From Plectrocnemia conspersa (taxonomy: Eukaryota > Arthropoda > Insecta > Trichoptera > Polycentropodidae), in contig VTFK01000293.1 in assembly GCA_009617715.1 (NCBI GenBank), positions 186,001 to 250,000 of the forward strand: 64,000 bases of DNA, read 5' to 3'. Position 1 is the stretch's first letter. The number at the start of each line of letters is the position of its first letter. The position numbers were made by a program, and so were the translations under genes. Of the stretch, positions 21,228 through 46,800 are shown in pieces. The notes under the pieces were generated by a model that was not told the origin of the DNA, made no database searches, and worked only from the letters and a program-made list of their open reading frames with translations.

Positions 21228-22515
21228 AATTAGGGTATCGTGTATTACGAGCTACTGACACCAAAGTAAACTATCGATTCCACTAAGTACTGCACACAAT
21301 TAACCAAAAGACACCGTGTTCCACTATGAGACTCGGCAGAAATTGCTGTAATTATATTGATTTTTTTGCGTTCGAATACACCTCTTTTTTTTTATGAAAA
21401 AGGAACTTAAGAAAATAAGTTTATCATAAAAAAAATATTATGATTTGCATATATGTTTTTTATAGAAAAATAAGAGTTTATTAGCATTTCGTATTGTGTG
21501 GTTCTTTAACATTTTCCTCACAGCAAATAATACTATAATGTATGATAATATTATTTTTTTATTTATAAACTAAAATTTAACTGTAATTTTAATAAAATTC
21601 TTGACCTATCTTTCTGATTCCATGGATAAAGAGAAATTTCGTCATATTATTATATTATACTAACGAAAAGGCAAAAACGCGTCGTAAATTTGTGAAAAAA
21701 CAGTGTGCTGTATATGGAATTGATGTTGTAAATGATATTCTAAGGAATATTTTGATGTCAAAGATGCATTTCTTACCCGACAGTCCGTTATTCCAGACGT
21801 GGGTAAATTCACGATCATTGTTTTGATTTATTATGGTCAAGTAACTCGAGGCAAATTAAGCGTGCGCAAACGTGTGATTTTATACCGCTGGCGTCCGTGA
21901 CATACAGACGTGGGAATAGGCTTATTTATTATTAAACATCTTGTAAGCCGAAAATAAGATTAAAACAAAAGTGTTTCGCTAGTTCTTTAAGTCCGAAAAA
22001 AGTCCTTACCGTAAGGGCGAAGGTTGTACGCAAACAATAATACTCTGACTTCTCCTTGAGGTGAAAAGTTAAATAATCATGATTGCTAATAACCGCTATT
22101 TGCCGATATGTTAGGTTGTTTGGATATTTCATATTAATGCCACTATGGTTTCGAGACTTTAAAGAAAAGTTTGGGATAGTCAAGAAGTTCGATACTTGGA
22201 AGCCACATCAATTGAGCAAGAAACATCTAGTGGACCGAATTTATGCTTGTAATTCGTGACTTAACGCAATTAAATGAGTTTTTCTCAAACAACTTATCAT
22301 TAGCGATAAATAATCGATTTAGCTTAACAACAAAAATAAGCCATTGCAAAGACTGGATTGCACCTAATTATCGTGTAGTGTGTCTAGTGGAATTAGGGTA
22401 TCGTGTATTATGAGCTGCTAACACCAAAGCAAACTATCGTTTCCAATAAGTACTGCACACAATTAACCAAAAAACACCGCGTTCCACTATGAGATTCGGC
22501 AAAAATTGCTGTAAT
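21228..22515. repeat. Pair of 125-bp direct repeats flanking a mariner remnant
   Basis: 21228-21352 and 22391-22515 are both 125 bp and differ at about 10 positions by eye (~92% identity). Both begin AATTAGGGTATCGTGTATTA and end AATTGCTGTAAT. The ~1-kb interior contains the mariner fragment annotated separately. Direct orientation rules out mariner terminal repeats. They may be two copies of another repeat or LTR-like ends. Confidence 0.75.
22161..22260 (+). pseudogene. mariner transposase fragment
   Basis: The plus strand reads KEKFGIVKKFDTWKPHQLSK followed by KHLVDRIYACNS. This matches the segment between the DNA-binding and catalytic domains of mariner transposases (G-V-K-K-L-D-x-W-V-P-H-E-L). 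The frame ends at a TGA directly after, and the following TGDEKW block is not found. It is a short, decayed piece. Confidence 0.65.
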
Positions 22516-22839
22516 ATTATATATTTCGGACTTTGTACCATCTTCTTCTTATATAAATTAAATATGAATATGAAAGTATCCGGATTTTTTTGTGTTAGTG
22601 AGAGAGGTGTATTTTTTTGCTTGTTTTACTATATGAAGTGAATAATATATATTACTTAAAGTATGACATTACTCAAATATGAATTAGTCAAGAATGTTAA
22701 TTGTCTTTCCCCCTTATTTTTTATACCTCTTGTTTACTGCTTAGTCATAAAAATATAAACGAAAAAGCGGTAGAAAACAATGAAAAATAAATTGAGCATT
22801 TCGAGAGTGTCTCAGTTTTAATTAATAATAAGGTATCAG

Positions 22840-23090
22840 GGTGGCTTCCGGGACGGTGTAAGAAGATCACCGAGGGCGCAAACTAGGCCGGCGATTGTGT
22901 CCCAAATAGTCCCGCGCCCGGCAGAGTCTGTTGCGGGGGCAGATTCCCCGGGGACCCCCAGAGACTTCCGCCCGATGCGCGCCCCTCAGGCATACTCGGT
23001 CTCGGTGGAGAGGCTCCTCTCGCCCAGAGAACATCTCTCTTCTCCGCAACAATGCTCCTCATCCGGGTGCCCTGAAATGAACTAGCTATA
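22840..23090. other. GC-rich island, unidentified
   Basis: About 250 bp far richer in G and C than its surroundings, with open frames on both strands (plus 22897-23085, minus 23052-22867). No protein family is recognised. It could be a LINE fragment, a CpG-rich promoter or an exon. Confidence 0.35.
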
Positions 23091-23099
23091 AGTAAAGTT

Positions 23100-26000
23100 C
23101 AACGATTGTGCAATTCGATAGTTTCACAACTATTTTAAGAATTTAATATTTTAAAGATGGTTGGTGAAGCGCACTAATGGATGCACTAAGTTGATTTGGG
23201 TTTAAGCTGTTTTTTTATGAATGATTTACTATTCGGTCAGATAATTTAGTTTTAGGACGTTTTTTTTATAATTCGCTCTAATTGTAAATAGGGCTGTGAA
23301 TATGACTTTTATTACAGGTATTGAAACTATGAAAATACCGTTATTTTGATATTAGAGCGGTTTTAACTGTTTGAACTGTGTTTTGTGTAAAGAGTCGAGA
23401 TTTATTCACATATAAACTATAAAAATGTATGTTTTTTTATAATAATTGTATCGTTTGCAAGCTTGTACTTTGATTTGTTTTATTTTAGTTATCTTTATAT
23501 TTTAGATTCACCTACAATGATCACGAGTTAAAAAAACAGTGTCTTTGAATACGTGATCATGGCAAGTACATCACTGCCAAAAAATCAAATAGACTTTATC
23601 GCGAAGAAAGAAACGAATTTAAAATAATATATATGTATATACTCACGAACCTTTAAAAAAATATATAGATGTTAATTTATTAAACATTAGATTCAGTAAA
23701 GAATTTTAGGGTTTAGTTTGACATACCTGCGATTTATTTGAAATATAGTAAACAATTGTAAAACAGTTAATCTGCATATAATTTTACTTTACAAGTTTTA
23801 ATATTTATCATGTATTTTATATACATATTTATTTGTATGTGTAATTCCAGCATGATTTTTTACTTTTATTATAATTTTAAAAATCAATAGAGAATCCTAT
23901 AATAAAGTGCTTTAGGAATTACCACTAGAAAATATATTGATTAACATTTCCACGATTGTAACCGTAACCTTAACAAAAACGCCAACAAATATAAATAGTC
24001 ACAGATTTTTGAAAATGTGAATTACGACCCTCAATCTGAGGGTCGTAGCGTATATAATTATCGCGGTCAAGATGTCTATGCTATTGTCACGCCTGAGCAA
24101 TATAATTGTTCACGTTCAAAGCATAGTAAGAATCGTAAAGACCGGCATATAAAAAGGTAGACCATTGTTTACAATATTAAAACGGTTCACTCTCGTGAAC
24201 AGGTACGGTTTTTTTCCTAACGCTTTTTGCTAAGCATACGATCACAGATATATCCTACGGACACCAGGATAGATCTGTACGAGTTTCGCCACACACGCAA
24301 ACTTTCTGAACTTGGGCATCAGTCTTATTATTTTTAAAAAAAAAAAACCGGTTGTCATATATTTTTCAAAAGAGCAAAAGTTTGCTATAATATGTAATGG
24401 TTTTATCTGTATGGAAAAAACATTCTTAAGAATGGAAAAAACATAATCATGGTGCTCGACAACGGACAGACGACGAACAGACAAACCTGTGTATTTTCTC
24501 ACCGCCAGGCACCTGCGATGGGCAGATCCGTCGGATGTGCCCGCGCGTGTATGGCCAACTGATAGGTGCCTCAAGCGGGCGCAAACCTATCCTTTCAAAT
24601 AATCGGGGAAAATAAACACCATTCGGCAAAGCTGACAGTGGCTGTTTTTATTAACCTCTGGACTACTTTGGGCGTATGTATGTTAGAATAAAAAATAATT
24701 ACAGTAGAAGGCTTTTTATATCACTATGAAAACAACTTGAGGATTTATGTAATGATTTTAAAATCGAAGTTAAATACATATTTATAAAGGCAAAAATCAG
24801 CTTTCACTAAATGCGATGTATATAATGCATTCTATTATATTATAAATTATTTTTAGGGAATGAAAAATGACAAGTACTAAAAAAATTATTTAAACCTAGG
24901 AATCATTTTGATTGAAACTTTTTAATATGTAAAGATTAGTAAAACTCATTATAATTCACAACTTAATGAATATAACCTTTAAAAATATGTAGTACAGCAA
25001 TTACTAGTACTAACTTTCCATTAAAAAAAACAATCGTACTTTATGGATTTCCTAGCTTGTTAAAATAATTTATTATGGATATTTTTCTTGTTGGAAAACT
25101 ACGTTTCAATTGAAGACCAACTTGTTGAATATAAATGCATTGCATTATTAATGGGGTGGAGAATATTACCAAGAGTACTTCACTTCAAAATTAATTGCAC
25201 GTCAAAAATTTCATACAAAAGCACTGTACAAATTTGCTGAATATGATATTATAATATTTTTCTTGAATACGTTCATATTTACTAATCAAGAACATCTATT
25301 TTTAAGCCGAATCGAATAATATTAAAATTACCTTTTATACAACTAGTTGATAAATATCTTATCTTTTTTATACCTTACATTTTGCTACTATTTTATATAT
25401 TACATATTAATATAACATCTATGAAATTATATTATTTGCACATGCTCGCGTATTCACGCTGAATTATCATTGAACGATCTCATTTACACATAAAGACAAC
25501 TCTGTAAATATTATAGTACTTTTACTTATATGTTTGACAATTATATTAATAAGTAAGATTAGCTTTCCGCTGATTTCGTAACGGTTACTATGCTAATTCT
25601 ATATAGTGGTAACGTATTTTCTAGCTAAGCTATTCTAAAATTTCTAATTTCAGGTAATACATACTTTTGGAATACTACTTGTATGTTAAATGTTCACTAC
25701 ATCATCTATTTATTAATTTGAGTTAGTAAATAAGCACATTCTAAATGTTCATAATAAGTGTATGTTTGTAATCTTCGTTGTACAATATATTACATATATA
25801 TAATAGTAAATTGGACTTCGTCTCTAATTTCGAAAAATACAACTAACGTAATGACGTTTCATTCTATAACTCATATATTACATTACTAGTGTGCTTTAGG
25901 ATACTTAATGTTTATTTACTAAATAATTAATAAGTATATCTAATACAGAATAAAAGTTCAAATAATTAGCAATGTAACGTTAAACATATTTTATGTTAAA

Positions 26001-26700
26001 TTAAAATTTATTATGATATTGTAAAATAAGAATCTAAGATATTGATTTGCGTTCTCTTGAAAATTTACTGGACTATGTCGACTAAAGGGGATTCGAATAT
26101 AACGATATAAGAGCTCTTAGATATTCGAAAATTATTGAGAGATTTTCATAAGCAAACGAGAACCACAGATTTTCTTAATAAAAAAAGATGATAATCTGCT
26201 TTGTAAATATATTATACGTATTTTAAAACCAAATTAAAATTGATAGTTGGTATTATCCAAGTTATGAAGTTATTAAATTCGCCCTTTAAATGTACTTAAT
26301 GTCCAAAATATATATGTATGTAATACTATTTAATTACAAAACGCAATGTTAACACACAAATATGTATAATATATTATATTATAATATTAAATATTTAATT
26401 ACTTATTTAACAATTTTATTTTGAATTTAAAATATAACTTAATTGGGCCAATTATGCATGTTTCTATAGTATATTAATGATTTGTTTTATTTATAAATAT
26501 TACTATACTTTTGTACTCCATATTATTTTTTTTATAAATTTATACAATTCATATACGTATATAATATGTATTATAGCAAACAAATTATAATTTTTTTTAT
26601 TGAATTTATATGGTCCAGATCTTTTCAATTGAAAAACTATGGACGAAGAATTGGCGAATAGGTTGTTACAGTACCAGTTCTAGTTATTGATTTAAATGAA
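23100..26700. other. AT-rich gene-free stretch
   Basis: No gene is supported. It holds an 11-bp perfect hairpin at 24023-24047 (arms TACGACCCTCA / TGAGGGTCGTA, 3-nt loop) and a GC-richer patch at ~24,440-24,650 that I cannot identify. Confidence 0.45.
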
Positions 26701-27046
26701 TTTATTAGGTTTGCGATAACACTCAATCATCTATTTGATTCTGAATATACTAATGGACATAGTTGAAATTTATCAATGATACAAATATAATATGTACATA
26801 CATAATTTGGTGCGAAGGCTTTACTACTCAACTCAAGCAGCGTGAAATAAAAAGAAAATCGTCTCAAAACTTAACTGTCCGACCTTGTGTTGTGTAATCG
26901 TGATTTTTTTGTAAGCAGGTGACCTAACACTCGAAGCGTCAAGGAACCGTAATGGAAGGAAGCGTTCTCGTATTCAGGTCGTACGGTCGAATTTGGTCTC
27001 GTTTCCTTGGCTCACAACATCGAATTTGGATTAGGTTCACAACAGC

Positions 27047-40165
<13,119 letters not shown>

Positions 40166-40202
40166 CTGCGAAGAGATAAACATATATTATTTATAGAATT
40201 AA

Positions 40203-40577
40203 ATGTGCACGTTTACAACCCTTTTATATATTTTATTATTCACCACACATGAAAACTTAATCGTTGGCGCAATGAAATTCACTCATACGAATACGATAAT
40301 ATTACAAAAGGTCAAGCGTAACATTTTAATTGCTTACGTAAAAATAAATACAGATTTTTATTTAATATTCAATGATGGTCAAATAAGTTCAGCTTTGATA
40401 GAATTTCTGCATACTACAACTTCAGAAGATTTCACAGTCGCTGGCAGCAAACGTTCTTTAATTTATATTTCCACTTCGATATTCCCCGTTAGAAATTTAA
40501 TATGCTTAATGTGGCACTTTGACGATTGTAAATGGAGCTCCGTTTATATCGAGAATGTTGCAATATTGCATGTCTGA
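40203..40577 (+). CDS. Candidate exon or ORF with weak PLAT-like resemblance
   Basis: An open frame of 124 codons starts 6 bp after a possible splice acceptor (ATTTATAG) and ends at TGA. Its start (MCTFTTLLYILLFTTHENL) is hydrophobic and could be a signal peptide. The C-terminal part (GSKRSLIYISTSIFPVRNLI, then CLMWHFDDCKW) loosely resembles the beta-sandwich strands of lipase PLAT domains. The likeness is by eye only, and an ORF of this length can arise by chance in 64 kb of AT-rich DNA. It lies only 38 bp from exon a of the minus-strand gene, in the opposite direction. Confidence 0.2.
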   Translation: MCTFTTLLYILLFTTHENLIVGAMKFTHTNTIILQKVKRNILIAYVKINTDFYLIFNDGQISSALIEFLHTTTSEDFTVAGSKRSLIYISTSIFPVRNLICLMWHFDDCKWSSVYIENVAILHV

Positions 40578-40579
40578 TA

Positions 40580-43500
40580 CTAATCCTCGTTTAGATATTA
40601 AAATGTTAAAAAAATATTTGCTTTCTATACAAGTTTTTTTGGAATAAGTATATATTATTATACATTGATATACACATACATATATGTATTTTAAGGCAAA
40701 AGGTTTTAGAAAATTTGTCTTACATTATTTTCTAAACATTATTTTCCTCGAATTAAACTTCTACTTGCCTGAGTACAGATCATATGTTGTATAACAAACA
40801 TAACGAATGAAAATATATTACTGGTCATAAATTTACGTAATTAAAAAAATTCTACTTCATAAATATATATTGTATATTTAATATGTTTTTATTTTAACTA
40901 GTGTAATTTAAATACTATTATTAAAATTTCCCTTGGGGTGCTGTAGCTCCAAACCTTATTAAATGTGCCGCTCTTGCAGAATTACATTATAAAATTGTCA
41001 GTTTTCTCTGTCGCACTCTGTACAAAATCTAATATCACCCAGTTGTTTATTCATGTCTGTAATGAAAAGTTTGCAACGTTTTAGGTTTTGTAAATAATCC
41101 CAATTACCAATCACAGGCGTCCGCATGAAGCGCATACGTATTGAAGGGATTTTCCTAGATTGTCTTCGCTCGCAATTTAATTTCCATAATGGAGGATTTT
41201 CCGAATGAAAATGTATTTGTCTGGTGTTGTGGCTGCTTTTGTGCCGTTATTGCCGGTCGTTGAGCCCCAAATGAGACCTTAAGGCGAAATGGGGGCCGGA
41301 GCGTGTGTACTTACACTTATGATCGCGCAAAGCGAACGACCGCTGCAAGGATTGGCCTTTATTGTAGATAAAAATCGAATTTGACACAAAAAAATATAAT
41401 CAACCCCAACTAAATGTCACCGTGTCACGTTTGTCGTAGTAATAGAAACGCGATCGTAAATTGATTTACTGGACGATGAAAATTATGAATTATATGTGCG
41501 TACTATAACGTTTCGGATTGAGGTAATCATTATTTTATGATGGTTGTCAAATTTGGTTTTGTTATGGTTGGCAAATTATGTAATATCCTAATGAAGGTAA
41601 TAGATATGTACTACATATAATAGATACATAATATTCATAATAAATTACTTAATTTGAATATAATTTTTTTCATAAATTAATGAAAATATTATTTTTTAGA
41701 AATACTTTATGATTTATAATTTTTTCCTAACCTATTAGACAGGGAGCTTATTTTTGTTAAAACAAAGATATTTGTTATGCAACATTAAAAAAGTGTTGTC
41801 CGTAGTTGCGTCCATAGGCTGCAAGCGTATCTGAAGTGCTCAAAAGTTGATATTTTTTTAAAAAGCTTTCGTATATATTACACTTATGCTTTAACATTAA
41901 AACAAAACATCGATTAAAAGACTTTCGCAATTCTTCACTTTATTTTATATTGGTATATAAAAATCGTAATAATTTAAAAATAATTAATTTTATTATTTTC
42001 TCTGAATGCCCACTATTTATTTACTGCTACTTAAATAAAAAAATAAACACCATACTTAAATTAAATATATAATTTTTATTATATATTATATTATATTTAT
42101 TTTAAAGAATGTAGGTATTTCGAATATTTCAATATTTTGAAAGTTTCATAAAATATAATTTTGTTTTGTAGCTTTAGTGGGATCAAAGGTAAAAGTGAAA
42201 GGATAAAGTGGGCGTTTTTTAAGTGTTAATATAAACCAAGGGATGAGAGCATTAAGAATAAATACATTCTGAGAGTGAGATATAAAGTAAGCATCAAAAT
42301 TAAAGTATCTATGTGTATAGGCATATCAAATTGCAAACTCTTCTGTATTAGTAAATGGTTATTGAGATATAGTATTGAAAAGGGGTAATTGCTATGAAAA
42401 TAATAATATTTATTTATTGTGTAATATTCAATTTAAAGTTAAAAACACTCACTTGAAAAGTTCGAGATATAATCAAAATATTGTGAAAGTTTGCTTGTGC
42501 GCATCGGATCGTTCATTATATCGATAACAATTTTGCGATGTCTTTGTTATGGAAAAACAAAACTTTTAACGAAACTTAAAAAGACGAAACCTGTTGAGAA
42601 TAAAAAAAAAATCTTAAAGAAAAGCACTTGCGAGGCGTTATTATAAGAATTTGAGAAAAACTAATTTAAAGTTAAAAAGGTGTATCGTTGAACAAGTTTG
42701 ACAAGTTATAATATGAATTGTATGAAATGAGTCTATTATTTATGGAAATGATTACTTTTATTACATATAAGTTTATAATTTTATAAAAGTTTGGTCTTTT
42801 CTCGGTCGTTGCGCTTATACTTGAGGTATGGAAATTCTGTGCGAATGCAACTTATAAAAAAAATCTGATTATTTTTGTTACTTAAAATAATCTATGAGAG
42901 AAGCATTAATATTGCAATTCAATTCACGAATTCACGTAAATTAAGGACTCACTGTATATCAGTTAAAAATTTGATCAATTTGCAAACCAGAATCATAAGA
43001 ACTGAAAATTTGCTATAAAATGCCCTTAAAAATAAAAATATCATGAGTTTTTTAGTGAGTTATACAGTATATGCAAAATCAAATATACATATGTTTTTTT
43101 ATACTCAAAGCTTTAATTTTGTAAAATTAGTCTTACAAAAAGTATATTTGATTAAGTAAGAATACTCGCAATAATCCAGGTAAATATGTGTTAATTGCAG
43201 TAAACAATAATATTATTATAGCGTTTCATAATAATCTTTTACTGATTTTAGAATATTAGTACGCATGTATAATTCCATATATTCATACTTTTTCATTTAG
43301 ATAGACTTGCATTACTATTAAAATCTCATGTGAAATCCTTCAAGTAACGATTTATTTGATTATATTGCGAAAAGTTTAGGTACAAATTCCAAAATCATTG
43401 ACCAGCACAATAAATCAGTGGTATACCCGAAAGATAAGGGTTCGAATCCTATATGAATTTGTAGCATGTCTGTGCGATCAGAACTTCTGATTATTATATA

Positions 43501-43650
43501 TTTATAATTCCGATTGGCCATCATAAATATGGTTTTCCTAGATTTACCCAATCTTACTTATGACTATTGTAATAAATTAATAAATAGCTCCAATCCAAAT
43601 TAGGTTTATAAAAAAAATATTAGGCTAATGCACGTACCCAAATATTTGAG
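40580..43650. other. Gene-free stretch with one GC-richer island
   Basis: AT-rich, except 41,090-41,370, which is clearly GC-richer and unique. That island contains a 25-codon plus-strand frame (MKMYLSGVVAAFVPLLPVV...) and a minus-strand GTAAGT donor; neither makes a convincing exon. A regulatory island is the likeliest reading. Confidence 0.35.
43405..43455 (+). repeat. tRNA-like SINE fragment
   Basis: CAGTGGTATACCCGAAAG is followed by GGGTTCGAATCCT, which resemble the A-box and B-box of a tRNA promoter. It does not fold into a complete tRNA. Related pieces occur on the minus strand at ~51,250-51,300 and ~62,887-62,940, which share CTGAAAGATCTG next to TTCGAAT or TTCAAAT. Confidence 0.45.
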
Positions 43651-43657
43651 ACATATA

Positions 43658-43858
43658 AAGGATGTCCCAAAATTAACACAAGATTTGAATTTGTGCAGTA
43701 AATATTGACAGCTGAGAGTTTAGGGTTAGTAAAAATAAATAATAATCATAAATAATTCTATCCTACGTACTTTGTGATTCAATAAAAAAAGAACAATCTA
43801 AAGACTAAAAAATGTTTTCTATTTAATTTAAATCTTGCGTTAATTTTGGGAGACACTA
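43658..43858. mobile_element. mariner-type MITE (~200 bp)
   Basis: The ends are inverted repeats: TGTCCCAAAATTAACACAAG on the left, and TCTCCCAAAATTAACGCAAG when the right end is read from the other strand, continuing into GATTT(G/A)AATT on both sides. TA is present at each edge. The interior is AT-rich and non-coding. Confidence 0.65.
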
Positions 43859-43869
43859 TACAAGCTTTT

Positions 43870-46800
43870 TTTACATATCGTATTTTGATATTAATCAAAA
43901 AGCATACTATTTGCAAGTGTTTTTTTCAATTCCATTTGCTTCAAAACCTAAAAAACAAGTTACTATAAAAATAGTGTTATTTTAATAGGTTTAAAGATTC
44001 GACTTTCCAGATGGAATAAAAAAATATAAATTGTTTCTCAAATTAAGTTTATAAAACATTTAAGAATATTCATTATATAGAATAAGGTTGCGAGCTTTTA
44101 AAATGACCCGCGATATTCAAGATATCGAAATAAAAAATGATTAATATAATTTCATCAGTGCGATTCTATACATTTTATCAAATGATCCCAATCGAGTTCA
44201 ACGTAATCGCTGAGTGTATTCGACAAAACAGATTATCTGTGTGTAATTTTAACAGGGGGGATTAATTGCCAGTTCGATTTGACGACGCCGTAAAATGCGA
44301 AATCGATGTAAATGGCATCGAATATCATTATATCGTGCGATTGGGTCCGTTCCTCTAAATCCCCAACGCACATATACGTACGTATAAAAAGCGTAGAATA
44401 TCGCTTTTGGGTTTATTCCCGTGCAAATGATGCAAATGGACAATAAAAGCTCGTGAGTGGTGAATGGCTTCGGGACAAAGCTCGACCGGAATGATTCTCT
44501 ACAAATCCCAAAATGGAAATAGCATTTGTACCCAAACGCTAGCGACTTATTTGTGCATGAATTACGATTTGAGGCACGATTTCGTGGGATGTATTGGAAG
44601 TAAGACATCTCTCCGTGAATCTTATTATTAAACGAGGGCCTATTCATAAAAATGTACACAATCAAATATATGACCGTATTCACGAGTGAAATATTTCATT
44701 GATATATTGGTACGCCTATAAAATACCATTTTACGCTATCAATTCACATATACAGAAATAAATCATACCAAATATGATTAGTCACGCGAAGAGTTATTGT
44801 GATAAATCTAAATTTTCATGTTCAGGGTAAAATTTTTAGAACCCTTATTTTTTAGGAAGAAATAATAAAAAAAAATACGACACATGAGCAATTTATAGAA
44901 TTATTTATTTGAAAAATATAAATTATTATATAATTGCATTTTATGTTTTAAGAAAATTCTTTGATTATATTATATTAAATATTTCATAATCGTATTTATC
45001 TGATCCTTAATAATTACTAAAACAATTTTAACTCGCAAAAACTTTTCTCATAGAAAGCAGTTTGATAAAAAGGAAGATTGAGAAATATTTGAAAAGCAAC
45101 ATTAATTAACTCAAAGTATTAAAGAACCTTTAGATTCTAGACTTATAATATTAATTAGAGTTGGTAGTTTTAATGTTTCAAAGCCTTTAATTTTACATTT
45201 TAACTCGTAATTATTTTCGGTTAATTTAAAAAATTATTAATACAATTTTAAAACGGTTTAATATTTTTTATCACGGCTTCTAAATTATCTATTGATAAAA
45301 TTGGTAAAATAAAAAGGCAACTATATGACAAAAAAGGGCTTCATAAAAAAAGACTGACGACTATTTTTTTTTGAGAAAATCAAGTATTTTTTGCACTTAC
45401 TCAAAAGGAAAACCTTAACTTCAATTTGAAAATGGCTGATTTATAATCTGTAGTGCATAGCACTTCTAATTTATTTAAACTGAACATACATCTTTAATAT
45501 GACAATTAGTTAATGAATTAAATGTTTTAAACTGAGTTGACATTTGAAATTAATTCGATATTATGTCTATCTAAGAAAAAGAAAAAGAACAATAGCTTAA
45601 TTTACTTTGAAACACTGTCTGAGAAAAATCACGTAAACAGTAAAAAATGTGGCTTCAATTTTTTATATCACATGACTTTTAGAGTAGATTTTAAAATTAT
45701 AAAAAACAGCAACTGCATTTTAGTATATTTGCTACTCTATTTTTAGTTAATATCGACACATTTAGAGCAAACTTGCAGATATAATAAATAGATTTAAAAT
45801 CAATATGTAATTTTAAGAATCAAATATTTAAGTATCATTATTAGACATATAAAAGCTTATAACTGCATAATGAAAAATATGCTATGTTTATACTTTTTTT
45901 TTTGAAGAGTACGTTTATTTTACATCGTATGAAGCATACGAAAAGACAAATTAACATAAATTTTTTGGACGAGCATCTGTAAAGTACTCTTTGAATCAGT
46001 ACTTTCATTATTAACTCAGATAAACTCAATGTTCATAATAAGAATAATATGTTTATATTTTGTGTAAATAGTAATATTAAATTCTATGTGAGGCCCTTGA
46101 TATTTTTTATTGATAATGTGGCCCAGATGATCAAAAATTTAGACACCCATGCTCAAGGGTTCCCTTTTCTTAGGCCTTGTGTTTGTCACTGTTGCACTGA
46201 TTGTAATTGAAAAAAACAACAATTTAGTTAAAAGGTAAAAACTAATCATATGTTAATTAATAAGCTATATGTTATATTATATTTAATTATATAATGTCAA
46301 AATAACGTATTTAAAACACAATAGACAAAATTACAACGTAGTACAATTTACAACATAATTTTTTTTTTTTACATAGCTAGAATGTAAATTTCTTTCTCAA
46401 AAGTATTTTAAATCAGGTATTAAGATAATAAGGGCAAGGTTCTAAAATATTAAAATATAATATTTTAAAGGTCACAAAGTTCATACCGTTAACCGGAATG
46501 CTATATTTAAATACGTATTTTTTCAGTGGTTGTGATGAAGTAGAAATAAATTTATTTGAGTGTAATAATAGAAAAAACCTCAAATATTTATATCGGAAAA
46601 TGCGTTGTTAACATTTACCTGTTACAAGCTTAACAATTTACATGTCAGCGTCGGAGCAAAATAAAGCTTCGAATTACGTAAAATTCTCAACTCAAAACTC
46701 TTTCATATGAAGCATAAAGCGGTTCGAAATTCGTAGAAAAAATGACGCAAATATTTGTTTTATAATTTTTTGTATAAATATTGTTTTTACAAACGTAATA

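Noticed and set aside
41315..41342. 28-nt micro-exon on the minus strand between CAG and GTAAGT
   Set aside because: Splice sites look good, but the phase needed to reach exon a contains a stop; not supported.
44249..44683. 144-codon minus-strand frame
   Set aside because: No domain, no splice signals and odd composition; length is possible by chance in a GC-richer island.
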